From contig NZ_BCQS01000033.1 in assembly GCF_001552195.1 (NCBI RefSeq), forward strand, positions 1-64,000: a stretch of DNA of 64,000 bases, read 5' to 3'. The translations under genes and the position numbers were made by a program. The DNA comes from Actinomadura latina NBRC 106108. Lineage in GTDB: Bacteria; Actinomycetota; Actinomycetes; Streptosporangiales; Streptosporangiaceae. Below the pieces are notes generated by a model. That model searched no databases. It had not been told where the DNA came from and saw nothing but the letters and a program-made list of their open reading frames with translations. Shown piece after piece: positions 1-8,247 of the stretch (positions are counted from its first letter, which is position 1; each line of letters begins with the position of its first letter).

Positions 1-1
1 A

Positions 2-406
2 CAGGCCAACAACCCCGGCAGCCTGCTGCACTGGACCCGCAAAATGATCGAGATCCGGCAGCGCCACCCCGTCTTCGGCGTCGGCTCCTACGTCGAACTC
101 TCCGCCTCCAACCCCTCCGTCCTCGCCTTCACCCGCGAGATCACCGAGGACGAGAGCCCGTGGGGCGAGATGGACACGGTGCTGTGCGTCGCCAACCTGT
201 CCCGCTTCCCGCAGCCGGTGGAACTCGACATGCGGCGCTTCGAGGGCTACTCCCCCGTCGAGTGCATGGGCGGCGTCCAGTTCCCGGCCATCGGCGAACT
301 CCCGTACCTGCTGACGCTTCCCGGGCACGGCTTCTTCTGGTTCCAGCTGCTCCCGCCGGACGACGCCGGCGCGGACGGGATCGTCGGCGCGGGAAGGACC
401 GTCTGA
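2..406 (+). CDS. treS: Trehalose synthase, C-terminal fragment
   Basis: This is the last 134 residues of a glycoside hydrolase family 13 enzyme; the gene begins before the window. The visible part reads as the end of the catalytic barrel (LLHWTRKMIEIRQRHPVFG) followed by the small C-terminal beta domain (VLCVANLSRFPQPVELDM, then GHGFFWFQL), the usual ending of trehalose synthase/maltosyltransferase proteins. TreS interconverts trehalose and maltose in the cytoplasm. The stop lies 2 bp before the maltokinase start, which supports the TreS-Mak pair feeding maltose-1-phosphate to GlgE. Other GH13 members share this C-terminal domain, so the exact name rests mainly on the neighbour. Confidence 0.85.
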   Translation, partial: QANNPGSLLHWTRKMIEIRQRHPVFGVGSYVELSASNPSVLAFTREITEDESPWGEMDTVLCVANLSRFPQPVELDMRRFEGYSPVECMGGVQFPAIGELPYLLTLPGHGFFWFQLLPPDDAGADGIVGAGRTV

Positions 407-408
407 CC

Positions 409-1821
409 GTGCTTCCACCGCGATCCGACCTGGCCCGAGACCTCGCGGAGTGGCTGCCCCGGCAGCGGTGGTTCGGCGGCAAGGACGGCCCGATCGACGA
501 GCTGTCCATCGGCACCGCCACCGAACTGCGCGCCGGCGACCCCGCACTCCACCATCTCGTCCTCGACGTCCGCCAGAACGGCGTCACCGACCGCTACCAG
601 CTGCTCCTCGGCGTGCGGCGGCACCTGCCGGACCGGCTCCGGCACGTGGAGATCGGCGGCGCCGCGGGCGGCGCGGAGGCGCGCCCGTACGACGCCGCCC
701 ACGACCCGGACCTGACCCGGATGCTGCTGGACGCGCTGGCGGACGAGGCGTCCATCGGCCCGCTGCGGTTCCACCGCATGGACGGCGCCCGCATCCGGAC
801 GGAGCTGGCGAGCCTGCCCATCACCGCCGAGCAGAGCAACACCTCGCTGCTGTTCGGCGACGCCTACATCTGCAAGCTGTTCCGGCGGCTCAGCAACGGC
901 GTCAACCTCGACCTGGAGGTCAACCTCGCGCTGACCCGCCAGGGCTGCGAGCACGTCCCGGCCGTGCACGGCTGGATCGAACTGGAACCGGGCGAGCCCG
1001 GCGCGGAACCGGTCACGCTCGGGCTCCTGTCGGACTACCTGCACACCGGCGCGGACGGCTGGAGCCTGGCGATCGCGAGCGTCCGCGACTGGTTCGCGTA
1101 CCCGCTGCCGCCCGGCGACGAGTGGGCGGAACTGGACGCGAGCGGTGCGGGCGGCGACTTCGCCGCCGAGGCCGAGCGGCTCGGCGCCGCCACCGCGCAG
1201 GTGCACCGGGCGCTCGCCGGCGCGTTCGGGGTGACGACCGTCCCGGCCGGCGAGGTGCGCGCGACGGCCGCCCGGATGAACGCCGAGCTGACCGCGACCT
1301 GCCGGGCCGTGCCCGGCCTCGCGCCGCACGCGAAGTCGCTCACCGGGGCGTTCCTGGACCTGGCCGCGCAGGCGGCGCCGATGGCGGTCCAGCGCGTGCA
1401 CGGCGACTACCACCTCGGCCAGGTGCTGCGCACCGAGTCGGGCTGGGCGCTGCTGGACTTCGAGGGCGAGCCGGCCCGTGCGGAGAGCGAGCGGCGCGCC
1501 CTCGCGCACCCGCTGCGGGACGTCGCCGGGATGCTGCGCTCGTTCGAGTACGCGGCGCGGTTCCTCATCACCAAGGCCGGCACGGTACCGACCGAGTCGG
1601 GCCCGCACCTGGAGACGCGGGCGCACGCCTGGGCGGCGCGGAACAGGGCCGCGTTCTGCCGCGGCTACGCGGCGGCCGGCGGCGCCGACCCGGCCGCGCA
1701 TTCGGTGCTGATGCACGCGTTCGAATTCGAGAAGGCCGTGTACGAGGTGCGGTACGAGGCGCGGAACCGGCCCGCGTGGCTGCCCGTCCCGCTGACTTCG
1801 CTCGCTCATCTGACCGCATGA
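409..1821 (+). CDS. mak: Maltokinase
   Basis: A 470-residue protein that would phosphorylate maltose to maltose-1-phosphate with ATP, linking TreS to GlgE-dependent alpha-glucan synthesis. It has an N-terminal cap (WLPRQRWFGGKDGPI, near residue 15) typical of actinobacterial maltokinases and an aminoglycoside-phosphotransferase-like core with the catalytic loop VHGDYHLGQVL at about residues 329-339 and the metal-binding LLDFEGEP about ten residues later. The GTG at 409 was chosen because it follows the treS stop by 2 bp and starts at the conserved N-terminus; upstream in-frame starts lie inside treS. Length matches the family (about 450-470). Confidence 0.92.
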   Translation: MLPPRSDLARDLAEWLPRQRWFGGKDGPIDELSIGTATELRAGDPALHHLVLDVRQNGVTDRYQLLLGVRRHLPDRLRHVEIGGAAGGAEARPYDAAHDPDLTRMLLDALADEASIGPLRFHRMDGARIRTELASLPITAEQSNTSLLFGDAYICKLFRRLSNGVNLDLEVNLALTRQGCEHVPAVHGWIELEPGEPGAEPVTLGLLSDYLHTGADGWSLAIASVRDWFAYPLPPGDEWAELDASGAGGDFAAEAERLGAATAQVHRALAGAFGVTTVPAGEVRATAARMNAELTATCRAVPGLAPHAKSLTGAFLDLAAQAAPMAVQRVHGDYHLGQVLRTESGWALLDFEGEPARAESERRALAHPLRDVAGMLRSFEYAARFLITKAGTVPTESGPHLETRAHAWAARNRAAFCRGYAAAGGADPAAHSVLMHAFEFEKAVYEVRYEARNRPAWLPVPLTSLAHLTA

Positions 1822-1865
1822 TCAAAGACACCAAAGCGCGTCTCCAATTCGGCGTCATGATCATG

Positions 1866-1941
1866 TAAAATCGGCGATCTCTCCCAATCCCATGGCGATC
1901 AACGGGTACCCGAACTCTCGGCGAGGTGATCACCCGCCGAG
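1866..1941 (+). promoter_or_regulatory. Possible promoter and leader hairpin before the NlpC gene
   Basis: The region between mak and the NlpC gene is AT-richer than its surroundings. TAAAAT at 1866-1871 resembles a -10 box, with no convincing -35. Downstream, CTCGGCG (1917-1923) pairs with CGCCGAG (1935-1941) around the perfect palindrome GGTGATCACC (1925-1934). This could be a leader hairpin or an operator. The assignment is weak. Confidence 0.3.
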
Positions 1942-1974
1942 CACGACCCGACAATGGGAACGGAGAAAACAGAA

Positions 1975-2991
1975 ATGTCCATCGGACGCCACTCGCACGA
2001 AGACGACGCCGGAAGCCGAGCATTCGAGGGCCATACCGGCCGCACCCGGGCGGAGGGCCGAAAACAGGGAATGCTCCTGGCGGCCGTCACCGTGACGGCG
2101 ACCGGGTTCGCGCTGGCGGTGCCGCTGGGCGCCCCCGCGCGGGCGGCGCTCAATCCCGCGGTACTGGAGACCCTGCACCTCGACTCCGGCACGCTGGCGA
2201 AGGTCCAGGCCTACGACAAGTACCGGACGCGGGTGGCGTCCCAGCGGACGAAGGCGAAGAGGGCGCTCAGATTCGCCCGCAAGCAGATCGGCAAGCCCTA
2301 CCGCTGGGGCGCCGACGGGCCGAACGCCTATGACTGCTCCGGCCTCACGATGGCCGCGTGGCGCAAGGCGGGCGTGGAGATCCCGCGGGTCACCTACGGG
2401 CAGTACCGCAAGGTCGACCGGAAGGTGAAGCTGACGGACCTCAAGCCCGGCGACCTCATCTTCTTCCACGGCCGCAGCCACGTCGGCCTCTATGTCGGGC
2501 ACGAGCGATTTCTGCACGCGCCCCATTCCGGGGCGAGGGTCCGCATCAACAAGCTCGGTTCGCGGCGGAAGGGACAGTTCGCCGGAGCGGTGCGCCCCGG
2601 CGCGCCCGCCCGCAAGGATTTCCCTCAGTCGGTGAAGGAGCTCGTCGAGAAGATCGACCGGATGAGCGCGCAGAAGAGAGCCGACCAGAAGCCGCCAGAT
2701 AAGGAGCGGACCCCCCACATTCCGCCACCTGCCGACAGCGTTCCACCATCCCGCGACACTCCCCCGGCCACCGCCCCCGAAGACACCCCGGCGAAACAGG
2801 CCGCGCCACCCGGCGGCCCCGCCCCCGCGCCGGACGATTCGGCGGCCCAGCCGCCGCAGAGCGGCCCACCGCCGGACGAGACGAAGCCGGCCCCCAGGCC
2901 GCGCACCGAACCGGCCGCCCACCTGTACACGCCCAGGCACCACGCGTGGGCCAAGTACACCGGCCGCATGCCGTTCACGGTGCTGACCTGA
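1975..2991 (+). CDS. Secreted NlpC/P60 cell-wall hydrolase
   Basis: A 338-residue exported protein likely to cleave peptidoglycan stem peptides. After a long N-region there is a hydrophobic signal (MLLAAVTVTATGFALAVPLG) ending in APARA. The NlpC/P60 domain follows, with the catalytic Cys in YDCSGL near residue 121, the His in SHVGLYVG near residue 170, and HAPHSG as the third polar site. The C-terminal 100 residues are Pro/Lys-rich and probably disordered or wall-spanning. The ATG at 1975 has a GGAG about 9 bp upstream; an in-frame ATG at 1954 lacks one. The stop codon lies inside a 19-bp tandem repeat. Confidence 0.85.
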   Translation: MSIGRHSHEDDAGSRAFEGHTGRTRAEGRKQGMLLAAVTVTATGFALAVPLGAPARAALNPAVLETLHLDSGTLAKVQAYDKYRTRVASQRTKAKRALRFARKQIGKPYRWGADGPNAYDCSGLTMAAWRKAGVEIPRVTYGQYRKVDRKVKLTDLKPGDLIFFHGRSHVGLYVGHERFLHAPHSGARVRINKLGSRRKGQFAGAVRPGAPARKDFPQSVKELVEKIDRMSAQKRADQKPPDKERTPHIPPPADSVPPSRDTPPATAPEDTPAKQAAPPGGPAPAPDDSAAQPPQSGPPPDETKPAPRPRTEPAAHLYTPRHHAWAKYTGRMPFTVLT

Positions 2992-3053
2992 TCGAACGGT
3001 GCTGACCTGATCGAACGGTGCTGACCTGATCGAACGGTGCTGACCTGATCGAG
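2979..3053. repeat. 19-bp tandem repeat over the NlpC stop codon
   Basis: Three exact units of GGTGCTGACCTGATCGAAC start at 2979, 2998 and 3017, followed by a fourth 18-bp unit ending in GAG at 3053. The first unit holds the last codons and TGA stop (2989-2991) of the NlpC gene; the others repeat that stop region outside the gene. The units are contiguous, with no spacers. Confidence 0.95.
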
Positions 3054-3062
3054 CCGCTCCAC

Positions 3063-3094
3063 GCCGCCATGGGCGCCCACGAGCCCATGGCGGC
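3063..3094. terminator. Bidirectional hairpin terminator
   Basis: Perfect 12-bp inverted repeat GCCGCCATGGGC (3063-3074) and GCCCATGGCGGC (3083-3094) with an 8-base loop, between the convergent NlpC and methyltransferase genes. There is no T-run, as is common in high-GC actinomycetes. Confidence 0.75.
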
Positions 3095-3098
3095 CTGG

Positions 3099-4910
3099 TC
3101 ATCGGCGGGGGCGGAGGCGGCCGTCCAGCAACCCGTCGAAGCTCAGCCGGACCAGTGCCTCCCCCAGGGACGACATTTCGCGCAATGTCTGCGTCAGCTG
3201 GGCCAACTCCTGGAAGGCGCGGCCGTAGGCGCGCTGCCGGTCGAGGGACAGCCGGGGAATCCGGGCGCGGCGCAGGTCCATGCGGCTGGATCCGGTGCCT
3301 GTGCGGGTGGGCGCGAACGTCAGGAACCCGGCGAGGAAGCGCGGGTCGAGCCGCTGCGGGTCCGGCCGGTAGAGGGTGAGGTAGGGGCCGAGCGCGGCGC
3401 CGGCGGACGTGATGACGCGGGCGGAGCCGGCGGTGGTGGCGACGACGTCGCCGGGTTCCACCATGATCAGGCCGGGGTCGGCGGCGGCCGTCCCGGTCGG
3501 GCCGGTCCCGGCGCGGACGTCGTCCGCAGTGAGGACGGCGACGTCGCCGCCGGCCGGCAGCCGGGCCGGCGCGTGGCTGATCGCGACGACGCCCGCCTTG
3601 GCCAGCTCGGCGAGCGTGGTGAACGGCAGGGGCCGCTGGTCGGGCAGCAGTTCCAGGGCCGGCGGGGCGGGCGCGGCGGCGGCCAGCCGGTCGAGCGCCC
3701 CGGTGAACCGGTCGGCGAACGCCGGGCCGCTCTGCCGGGGCCGGTGCCGGGCGGGGCTGAGGTCGACCTCGTCGTCCAGCAGGTCGATGACCGGGACGCG
3801 GAACTCGCCGTCCGCACGGCGCTCCCAGGCGCGTTCGGCGCGGCCGAGGTCGCCCTCGGCGTCCAGCAGCAGGACGGCGGCGGGCGGCGGCTCGGCGGGG
3901 CGCGGGCGGCGCAGCAGCCACAGGTCGGGGCCGCCGGGCGCGAGCGTGATCACGGCGCGCAGCGCGCCGGCCCGCAGCAGGTTGCCGCGGATGCGGCGGC
4001 CGGGCCGGCGGCCCGCGACGGCCGCCGGCAGCAGCACCGCCGCCCGGCCGCCCGGCCGGACGTGCGCGAGGCAGTGCTGGACCCAGGCCAGCTCGGGCTC
4101 GCCGCGCGGCGGCAGCCCGTACTCCCAGCGCGGGTCTCCGGCGAGGTCCTCGTGGCCCCACGACCGGTCGCCGGACGGCGGGTCGCACACGACCGCGTCG
4201 GCGACCTCGCCGGGGAAGCCGTCGCGGCGGAGGGAGTCGGCGGCGGCGACCTCGGCGGGCGTGCCGGCGAGCAGCAGCCTGACCGCGGCGATCCGGGCGG
4301 CGGCCGGCGCGGCGTCCTGGCCGAGCGCGCGCCGCGCCCCGGGCGCCGCCAGCAGCAGCGTGCCGAGCCCGCACGCCGGGTCGAGGACGACGTCGCCGTC
4401 CCCGCAGGCGAGGCGGGTCATCAGCTCCGCCACGTCCGGACGGGTGAGGACGAGGCGCCGCGAGTGCGCCTGGACGTAGCGGCGGAGGAGCAGTTCGAAG
4501 GCGGCGGCGTGGCCGTGCTCGGCGGCCAGGTCGGCGAGCATGGCGGGAAGGCCGGGGTCGTCCGGTTCGAGATCGGGCGGCGGCACTGCCCCGGCGCCGC
4601 CGTGCAGGCCGGGGCCCCGGTCTTCGAGGAGGCGCACTCCGGCCCAGCCGACGAGGTCGGCGAGCCGGAAGTCGTCGCCGGACGCGCGGAGCCGCTGCCA
4701 GACCCGGTCGCCGAGGGACACCTCGAACGGCTTGCCGTTGCGGCGCAGCCAGGCCTCGACGTCGGCGAGGGAGAACAGCGGGCTGGCCGCGGTCCCGCCG
4801 ACCGGGCGGGGGAAGTCGCCGTGGCGGCGCCGCCAGTTGCTGACCGTCGCGCGCCCCACGCCCACCAGCCGGGCGATGTCTCCGGCCGTCACCCCGGGGT
4901 CGCCGGTCAC
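3099..4910 (-). CDS. N-6 DNA methyltransferase-like protein with N-terminal HTH
   Basis: A 603-residue protein. Residues 8-30 form a helix-turn-helix (VTAGDIARLVGVGRATVSNW) followed by a segment like an excisionase/MerR wing. The middle is a Rossmann methyltransferase of the HsdM/N6-adenine class: motif I DPACGLGTLL near residue 177 and motif IV CDPPSG near 240, where active N6-adenine enzymes have (N/D)PP(Y/F). The C-terminal third looks like a target-recognition or HsdS-like region ending in LGEALVRLSFDGLLDGRL. The GTG start overlaps the PP2C stop by 4 bp, so the two are probably co-translated. No restriction subunit is nearby. With Ser-Gly after PP, catalysis is uncertain; a DNA-binding regulatory role is possible. 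Confidence 0.75.
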   Translation of the reverse strand: MTGDPGVTAGDIARLVGVGRATVSNWRRRHGDFPRPVGGTAASPLFSLADVEAWLRRNGKPFEVSLGDRVWQRLRASGDDFRLADLVGWAGVRLLEDRGPGLHGGAGAVPPPDLEPDDPGLPAMLADLAAEHGHAAAFELLLRRYVQAHSRRLVLTRPDVAELMTRLACGDGDVVLDPACGLGTLLLAAPGARRALGQDAAPAAARIAAVRLLLAGTPAEVAAADSLRRDGFPGEVADAVVCDPPSGDRSWGHEDLAGDPRWEYGLPPRGEPELAWVQHCLAHVRPGGRAAVLLPAAVAGRRPGRRIRGNLLRAGALRAVITLAPGGPDLWLLRRPRPAEPPPAAVLLLDAEGDLGRAERAWERRADGEFRVPVIDLLDDEVDLSPARHRPRQSGPAFADRFTGALDRLAAAAPAPPALELLPDQRPLPFTTLAELAKAGVVAISHAPARLPAGGDVAVLTADDVRAGTGPTGTAAADPGLIMVEPGDVVATTAGSARVITSAGAALGPYLTLYRPDPQRLDPRFLAGFLTFAPTRTGTGSSRMDLRRARIPRLSLDRQRAYGRAFQELAQLTQTLREMSSLGEALVRLSFDGLLDGRLRPRR

Positions 4911-5707
4911 GAGCGGCCGAGCCGGGTCGGGCGTCCCGGGGCGGCGGCCCCGACCAGCTGCGGGCGCTGCTCCGGGGCGTCCGCCGCGGGGACGACGTCC
5001 GCGACGACGCAGGTGATGTTGTCGTGCCCGCCGGCCCGGTTCGCGAGGGCGATGAGCCGCGCGACGGCGTCCTCCGGGCGTGCCTCCTCGGCCATCGCCG
5101 CGCGCATCGCGTCGGGCGGGACGAATCCGGAGGCGCCGTCGGAGCAGAGCAGGTACCGGTCACCGGGCAGGGCATCGTGCCGGAACACGTCGGGCTCGCC
5201 GCTGCCGCCGCTCTGCAGCGCCCGGACGAGCACCGAGGCCCGGGGATGGTTCGCGGCCTCCGCGGGGGTGAGCTGCCCTCCGTCCACGAGCGTCTGGACC
5301 ATCGTGTGGTCGCGGGTGAGCTGGAAGAGGTCCCGGCCGCGCAGCAGGTAGGCGCGGGAGTCGCCGATGTGCGCGACCGCGAAGCCGTGGCCGTCCCATG
5401 CCATCGCGGTGAGCGTCGTGCCCATCCGCGCGAGCTCCGGGTCGCGCCGGCCGAGGGCGTCGAGCCGCGCGGCCACCTCGGCGACGCCGGCGGCGAGGGC
5501 GGCGGCCGGGTCGTCGCCGAGCGGCAGCGCGGCGACGGCCGTGATGGCGGTGCGGCTGGCGACGTCGCCGTGCGGGTGCCCGCCCATCCCGTCGGCGACC
5601 GCGAGCAGGCGCGGACCGGCGAACGCGGAGTCCTCGTTCGTCTTCCGCCGCCTGCCGACGTCCGTCCCGGCGGCGAAGCGAAGCATCTGGTGAGCCATGC
5701 ATCCCAT
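4907..5707 (-). CDS. PP2C-family serine/threonine protein phosphatase
   Basis: A cytosolic metal-dependent phosphatase of up to 266 residues. The metal-binding motifs are in order: RRRKTNEDS (about residue 19), ADGMGGHPHG (about 38), CSDGASGFV (about 188) and GGHDNITCVV near the end. There is no membrane segment, so it resembles a soluble PstP-like enzyme. Two starts are possible: 5707 and the internal ATG at 5698 (MAHQMLRF); neither has a strong ribosome site. The 4-bp overlap with the methyltransferase gene suggests that signalling through Ser/Thr phosphorylation and the HTH-methyltransferase are linked. Confidence 0.88.
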   Translation of the reverse strand: MGCMAHQMLRFAAGTDVGRRRKTNEDSAFAGPRLLAVADGMGGHPHGDVASRTAITAVAALPLGDDPAAALAAGVAEVAARLDALGRRDPELARMGTTLTAMAWDGHGFAVAHIGDSRAYLLRGRDLFQLTRDHTMVQTLVDGGQLTPAEAANHPRASVLVRALQSGGSGEPDVFRHDALPGDRYLLCSDGASGFVPPDAMRAAMAEEARPEDAVARLIALANRAGGHDNITCVVADVVPAADAPEQRPQLVGAAAPGRPTRLGRS

Positions 5708-5767
5708 GCAAGCACGTTAAAACTCAATTCACAAACTTCCCTCTTCGGCACCTTGCTTGCAGGGCGC

Positions 5768-6014
5768 GTGTCCCGGGCGGGCGCCCTCCTCGCCGTATCG
5801 GCGCTGCTGGCGGCCGGATGCGGGGCGTCGTCCGACGCCGGGCACGAGGCCGGCCCCGTCCTGCCGTTCGCCGTGCACGGCATCGGCGAGCTGTCGTTCG
5901 CGGGGGCGGCGAGCGCGCTGCTGCTCGGCACGAGCGTGGCGGGCGGCTCGATCGCGGGCGCGGCGGCGCCCGGCTCGGCACCGTCCCCGCATGATCTCCC
6001 GCACATGATCTCTT
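5768..6014 (+). pseudogene. Lipoprotein-like remnant
   Basis: From a GTG at 5768 the plus strand encodes a clear lipoprotein signal (VSRAGALLAVSALLAAGC, then GASSDAG) followed by about 60 residues with strongly GC-biased third positions. The bias fades around 5980, and the frame stays open through the downstream hairpin and into the next gene without a sensible ending. I read this as the front end of a lost lipoprotein gene, or a very small lipoprotein whose stop has been altered. No convincing ribosome site and no family was recognised. Confidence 0.35.
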
Positions 6015-6049
6015 GGTGCCCGCCCGGCACTGGACGCCGGGCGGGCACC
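6015..6049 (+). terminator. Strong hairpin terminator
   Basis: Perfect 14-bp stem: GGTGCCCGCCCGGC (6015-6028) pairs with GCCGGGCGGGCACC (6036-6049) across a 7-base loop. It follows the lipoprotein-like remnant and precedes the MreB-like gene, implying that a transcript on the plus strand once ended, or still ends, here. Confidence 0.8.
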
Positions 6050-6191
6050 GCACCGCGGTGGGCGTTCCGGATATTCCGGATCTCCGGTCGCCAGGTCGTT
6101 GCGATTCGCTTACCCACCCGTGGGCATCGCCGCAGGACGCAAGGGCATCTACAAGACTCTTGCGACTTTCGGGGCGATTGGGAGGGACGCG

Positions 6192-7250
6192 ATGTGGGAT
6201 TTCGCGGGCCGTGACACCGCTATCGACCTGGGCAGCGACACCGTGCGGATGCACGTGAAGGACCGCGGCGTGGTGTGCCGCGAGCCGTCCGTGCTCGCCC
6301 GCTCCCGGGAGACCGGGCACATCCTCGCGCTGGGGCTGCCCGCGCGGGAGATGGCCGGCCGCAACCCCGACGTCACGCTCGTCCGGCCGATCCGGGAGGG
6401 CGCGCCGACGGAGACCGACGAGGCCGAGTACCTGATGCGGCACCTCGTCCGGCGGCACCACCGGCGCCACTACACCGCCCGCCCGCGGCTCGTCGTGACC
6501 GTGCCGAGCGGGATGACGTCCGTCCACTACCGGGCCCTGCAGTTCTCCGCCTACCAGGCCGGCGCGCGGCGGCTCACGCTCGTGCCGACGCCCATCGCCG
6601 CCGCGATCGGGATGGGGATGACCACGTCCACGCGGCCGGAGATCGCCGTCATCGCCTGCATCGGCGCGGACGTCACCGACGTCGGCGTCATCGCGTTCGG
6701 CGGCCTCGTCACCTCGCACACCGCGCACGTGGGCGGGTCGGCGCTGGACAAGGCGATCGTCGCGCTGGTCCGGCGCGAGCACGGCGTGGTCCTGTCGCGG
6801 TCCGCCGCCGAGGCGGCGAAGCTGGAGGTCGGCGCGGTGCCGCCGCTCGGCCGGCGGCCGGTGAAGCAGACCGTCGTGACCGGCCGCGACATCGCGACGG
6901 GGATGCCGCGCGAGATCGTCCTCACCACGCTGGACGTCGGCCGCGCCATCGCCGCGCCGGTCGCGGAGATCGTGGACGCGCTCCGCACCGGGCTGACCGG
7001 CTGCTCCCCCGAGATCTCCGGGGACCTGCTCAGCGTCGGCATCACGCTCACCGGCGGATGCGCCCGGCTGCCCGGCCTGGAGCGGCTGATCCGCGACAGG
7101 ACCGGGCTGGAGGCGCGGCTCGGCGACGACACCGGCGACGCGGCCGTGCTCGGCGCCGGGGAGGTGCTGCGCTCCGCCGGGACGCAGGAGCCGTCCGCGC
7201 GCAGGTCCGCGCCGCGGCCGCAGGTGCTGACCACCCTGCCGGAGTACTGA
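6192..7250 (+). CDS. MreB/Mbl-like actin-family protein
   Basis: A 352-residue bacterial actin homologue. The phosphate-1 loop region is AIDLGSDTVRM at the N-terminus; VVTVPSGMTSVHYRAL and TPIAAAIGMGM match the MreB core, and the adenosine motif is GITLTGGCARLPGLERLI. In classical MreB the phosphate-2 segment reads DIGGGTT; here it is CIGADVTDVGVIAF, so nucleotide binding may be altered. The ATG at 6192 has GGGAGGGA 5-6 bp upstream; earlier in-frame ATGs do not. It stands alone, without mreCD or rodA, so it is probably the divergent mbl-type paralogue of sporulating actinomycetes. Confidence 0.82.
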   Translation: MWDFAGRDTAIDLGSDTVRMHVKDRGVVCREPSVLARSRETGHILALGLPAREMAGRNPDVTLVRPIREGAPTETDEAEYLMRHLVRRHHRRHYTARPRLVVTVPSGMTSVHYRALQFSAYQAGARRLTLVPTPIAAAIGMGMTTSTRPEIAVIACIGADVTDVGVIAFGGLVTSHTAHVGGSALDKAIVALVRREHGVVLSRSAAEAAKLEVGAVPPLGRRPVKQTVVTGRDIATGMPREIVLTTLDVGRAIAAPVAEIVDALRTGLTGCSPEISGDLLSVGITLTGGCARLPGLERLIRDRTGLEARLGDDTGDAAVLGAGEVLRSAGTQEPSARRSAPRPQVLTTLPEY

Positions 7251-7272
7251 ACGGGGCTACACTGCCGGTCCC

Positions 7273-8211
7273 ATGAGCGACGCGCCCGGCCTCGACGGCC
7301 CAGGAAGCCCCCGCCTGCAGGAGGTCTCGGACGGGGTCTTCGCCTACGTCCAGCCGGACGGCACCTGGTGGATCAACAACACCGGCTTCCTCACCGGGAC
7401 GCGCGGGGTGGTGAGCGTCGACTCGTGCTCGACCGAGCGCCGCACCCGCGCGTACCTGGAGTCGATCCGGTCGGTGACGGACCGGCCCGTCCGGACGCTC
7501 GTCAACACCCATCACCACGGCGACCACACGTTCGGCAACTACCTGTTCGCGGGCGCGACCGTCGTCGGCCATGAGGGGACGCGGGAGGGCGCGCTCGCCT
7601 GGGGCAAGCCGTTCGACGAGCCGTTCTGGACGAAGGTGGACTGGGGCGACATCGAGGTGGAACCGCCGTTCCTCACCTACACCGGCGGCGTGACCCTGTG
7701 GGTGGACGACCTGCGCTGCGAGGTCCGGCACGTCGGGACGCCCGCGCACACCACCAACGACTCCATCGTGTGGATCCCGGAGCGGCGCGTCCTGTTCTGC
7801 GGCGACCTCCTCTTCAACGGCGGCACGCCGTTCCTGATGCAGGGATCGGTCGCGGGCGCCATCGCGGTGCTGGCGGAGGTCGTCGCGCCGCTGGGCGCGG
7901 CGACGATCGTCCCCGGGCACGGCCCGGTCGGCGGCCCGGAGCTGATCGACCGCGTCCTCGGCTACGCGCGGTTCGTGCAGGCGACGGCCGCCGCGGCGAA
8001 ACCGGCCGGGCTGACCCCGCTGGAGGCGGCGCGGGAGGCCGACCTCGGCCCGTACGCGGAGCTGACCGACGCCGAGCGGCTCGTCGGCAACCTGCACCGC
8101 GCCTACGCCGAGCTCGACGGCCTCCCACCGGGCGGCGACATCGACCTGGCCGCCGCGCTCAACGACATGATCGCCTTCAACGGCGGCCGCCCCCTCACCT
8201 GCCGCGCCTGA
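7273..8211 (+). CDS. MBL-fold metallo-hydrolase
   Basis: A 312-residue metallo-beta-lactamase-fold enzyme. The zinc-binding signature NTHHHGDHTFG lies at residues 77-87; further ligands are HVGTPAHTTND and FCGDLLFNGG, and the late histidine is in VPGHGPVGG. The spacing is that of the hydrolase/glyoxalase-II/SoxH-like branch rather than true beta-lactamases, and there is no signal peptide. It precedes the gamma-lyase-family gene by 36 bp on the same strand and may share its transcript. The substrate cannot be told from sequence. Confidence 0.8.
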   Translation: MSDAPGLDGPGSPRLQEVSDGVFAYVQPDGTWWINNTGFLTGTRGVVSVDSCSTERRTRAYLESIRSVTDRPVRTLVNTHHHGDHTFGNYLFAGATVVGHEGTREGALAWGKPFDEPFWTKVDWGDIEVEPPFLTYTGGVTLWVDDLRCEVRHVGTPAHTTNDSIVWIPERRVLFCGDLLFNGGTPFLMQGSVAGAIAVLAEVVAPLGAATIVPGHGPVGGPELIDRVLGYARFVQATAAAAKPAGLTPLEAAREADLGPYAELTDAERLVGNLHRAYAELDGLPPGGDIDLAAALNDMIAFNGGRPLTCRA

Positions 8212-8247
8212 GCCGGGGGACGGACGGAACGGTCAAGAGAGGCAGCG

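Noticed and set aside
1822..1974. Possible c-di-AMP (ydaO-type) riboswitch before the NlpC gene
   Set aside because: Such riboswitches often precede actinomycete wall hydrolase genes, but I could not match the conserved ydaO segments in this 150-bp gap; only a simple hairpin is visible.
3099..5707. Type I restriction-modification or defence island
   Set aside because: Only a methyltransferase-like protein is present; no specificity or restriction subunit and no other defence genes were found nearby.
1930..6117. Very long open frame on the minus strand antisense to the NlpC gene and running through two known genes
   Set aside because: Its sequence is Arg/Pro/Ala-rich with poor third-position bias where it leaves the real genes, and the conserved domains lie in other frames; it is a high-GC artefact.
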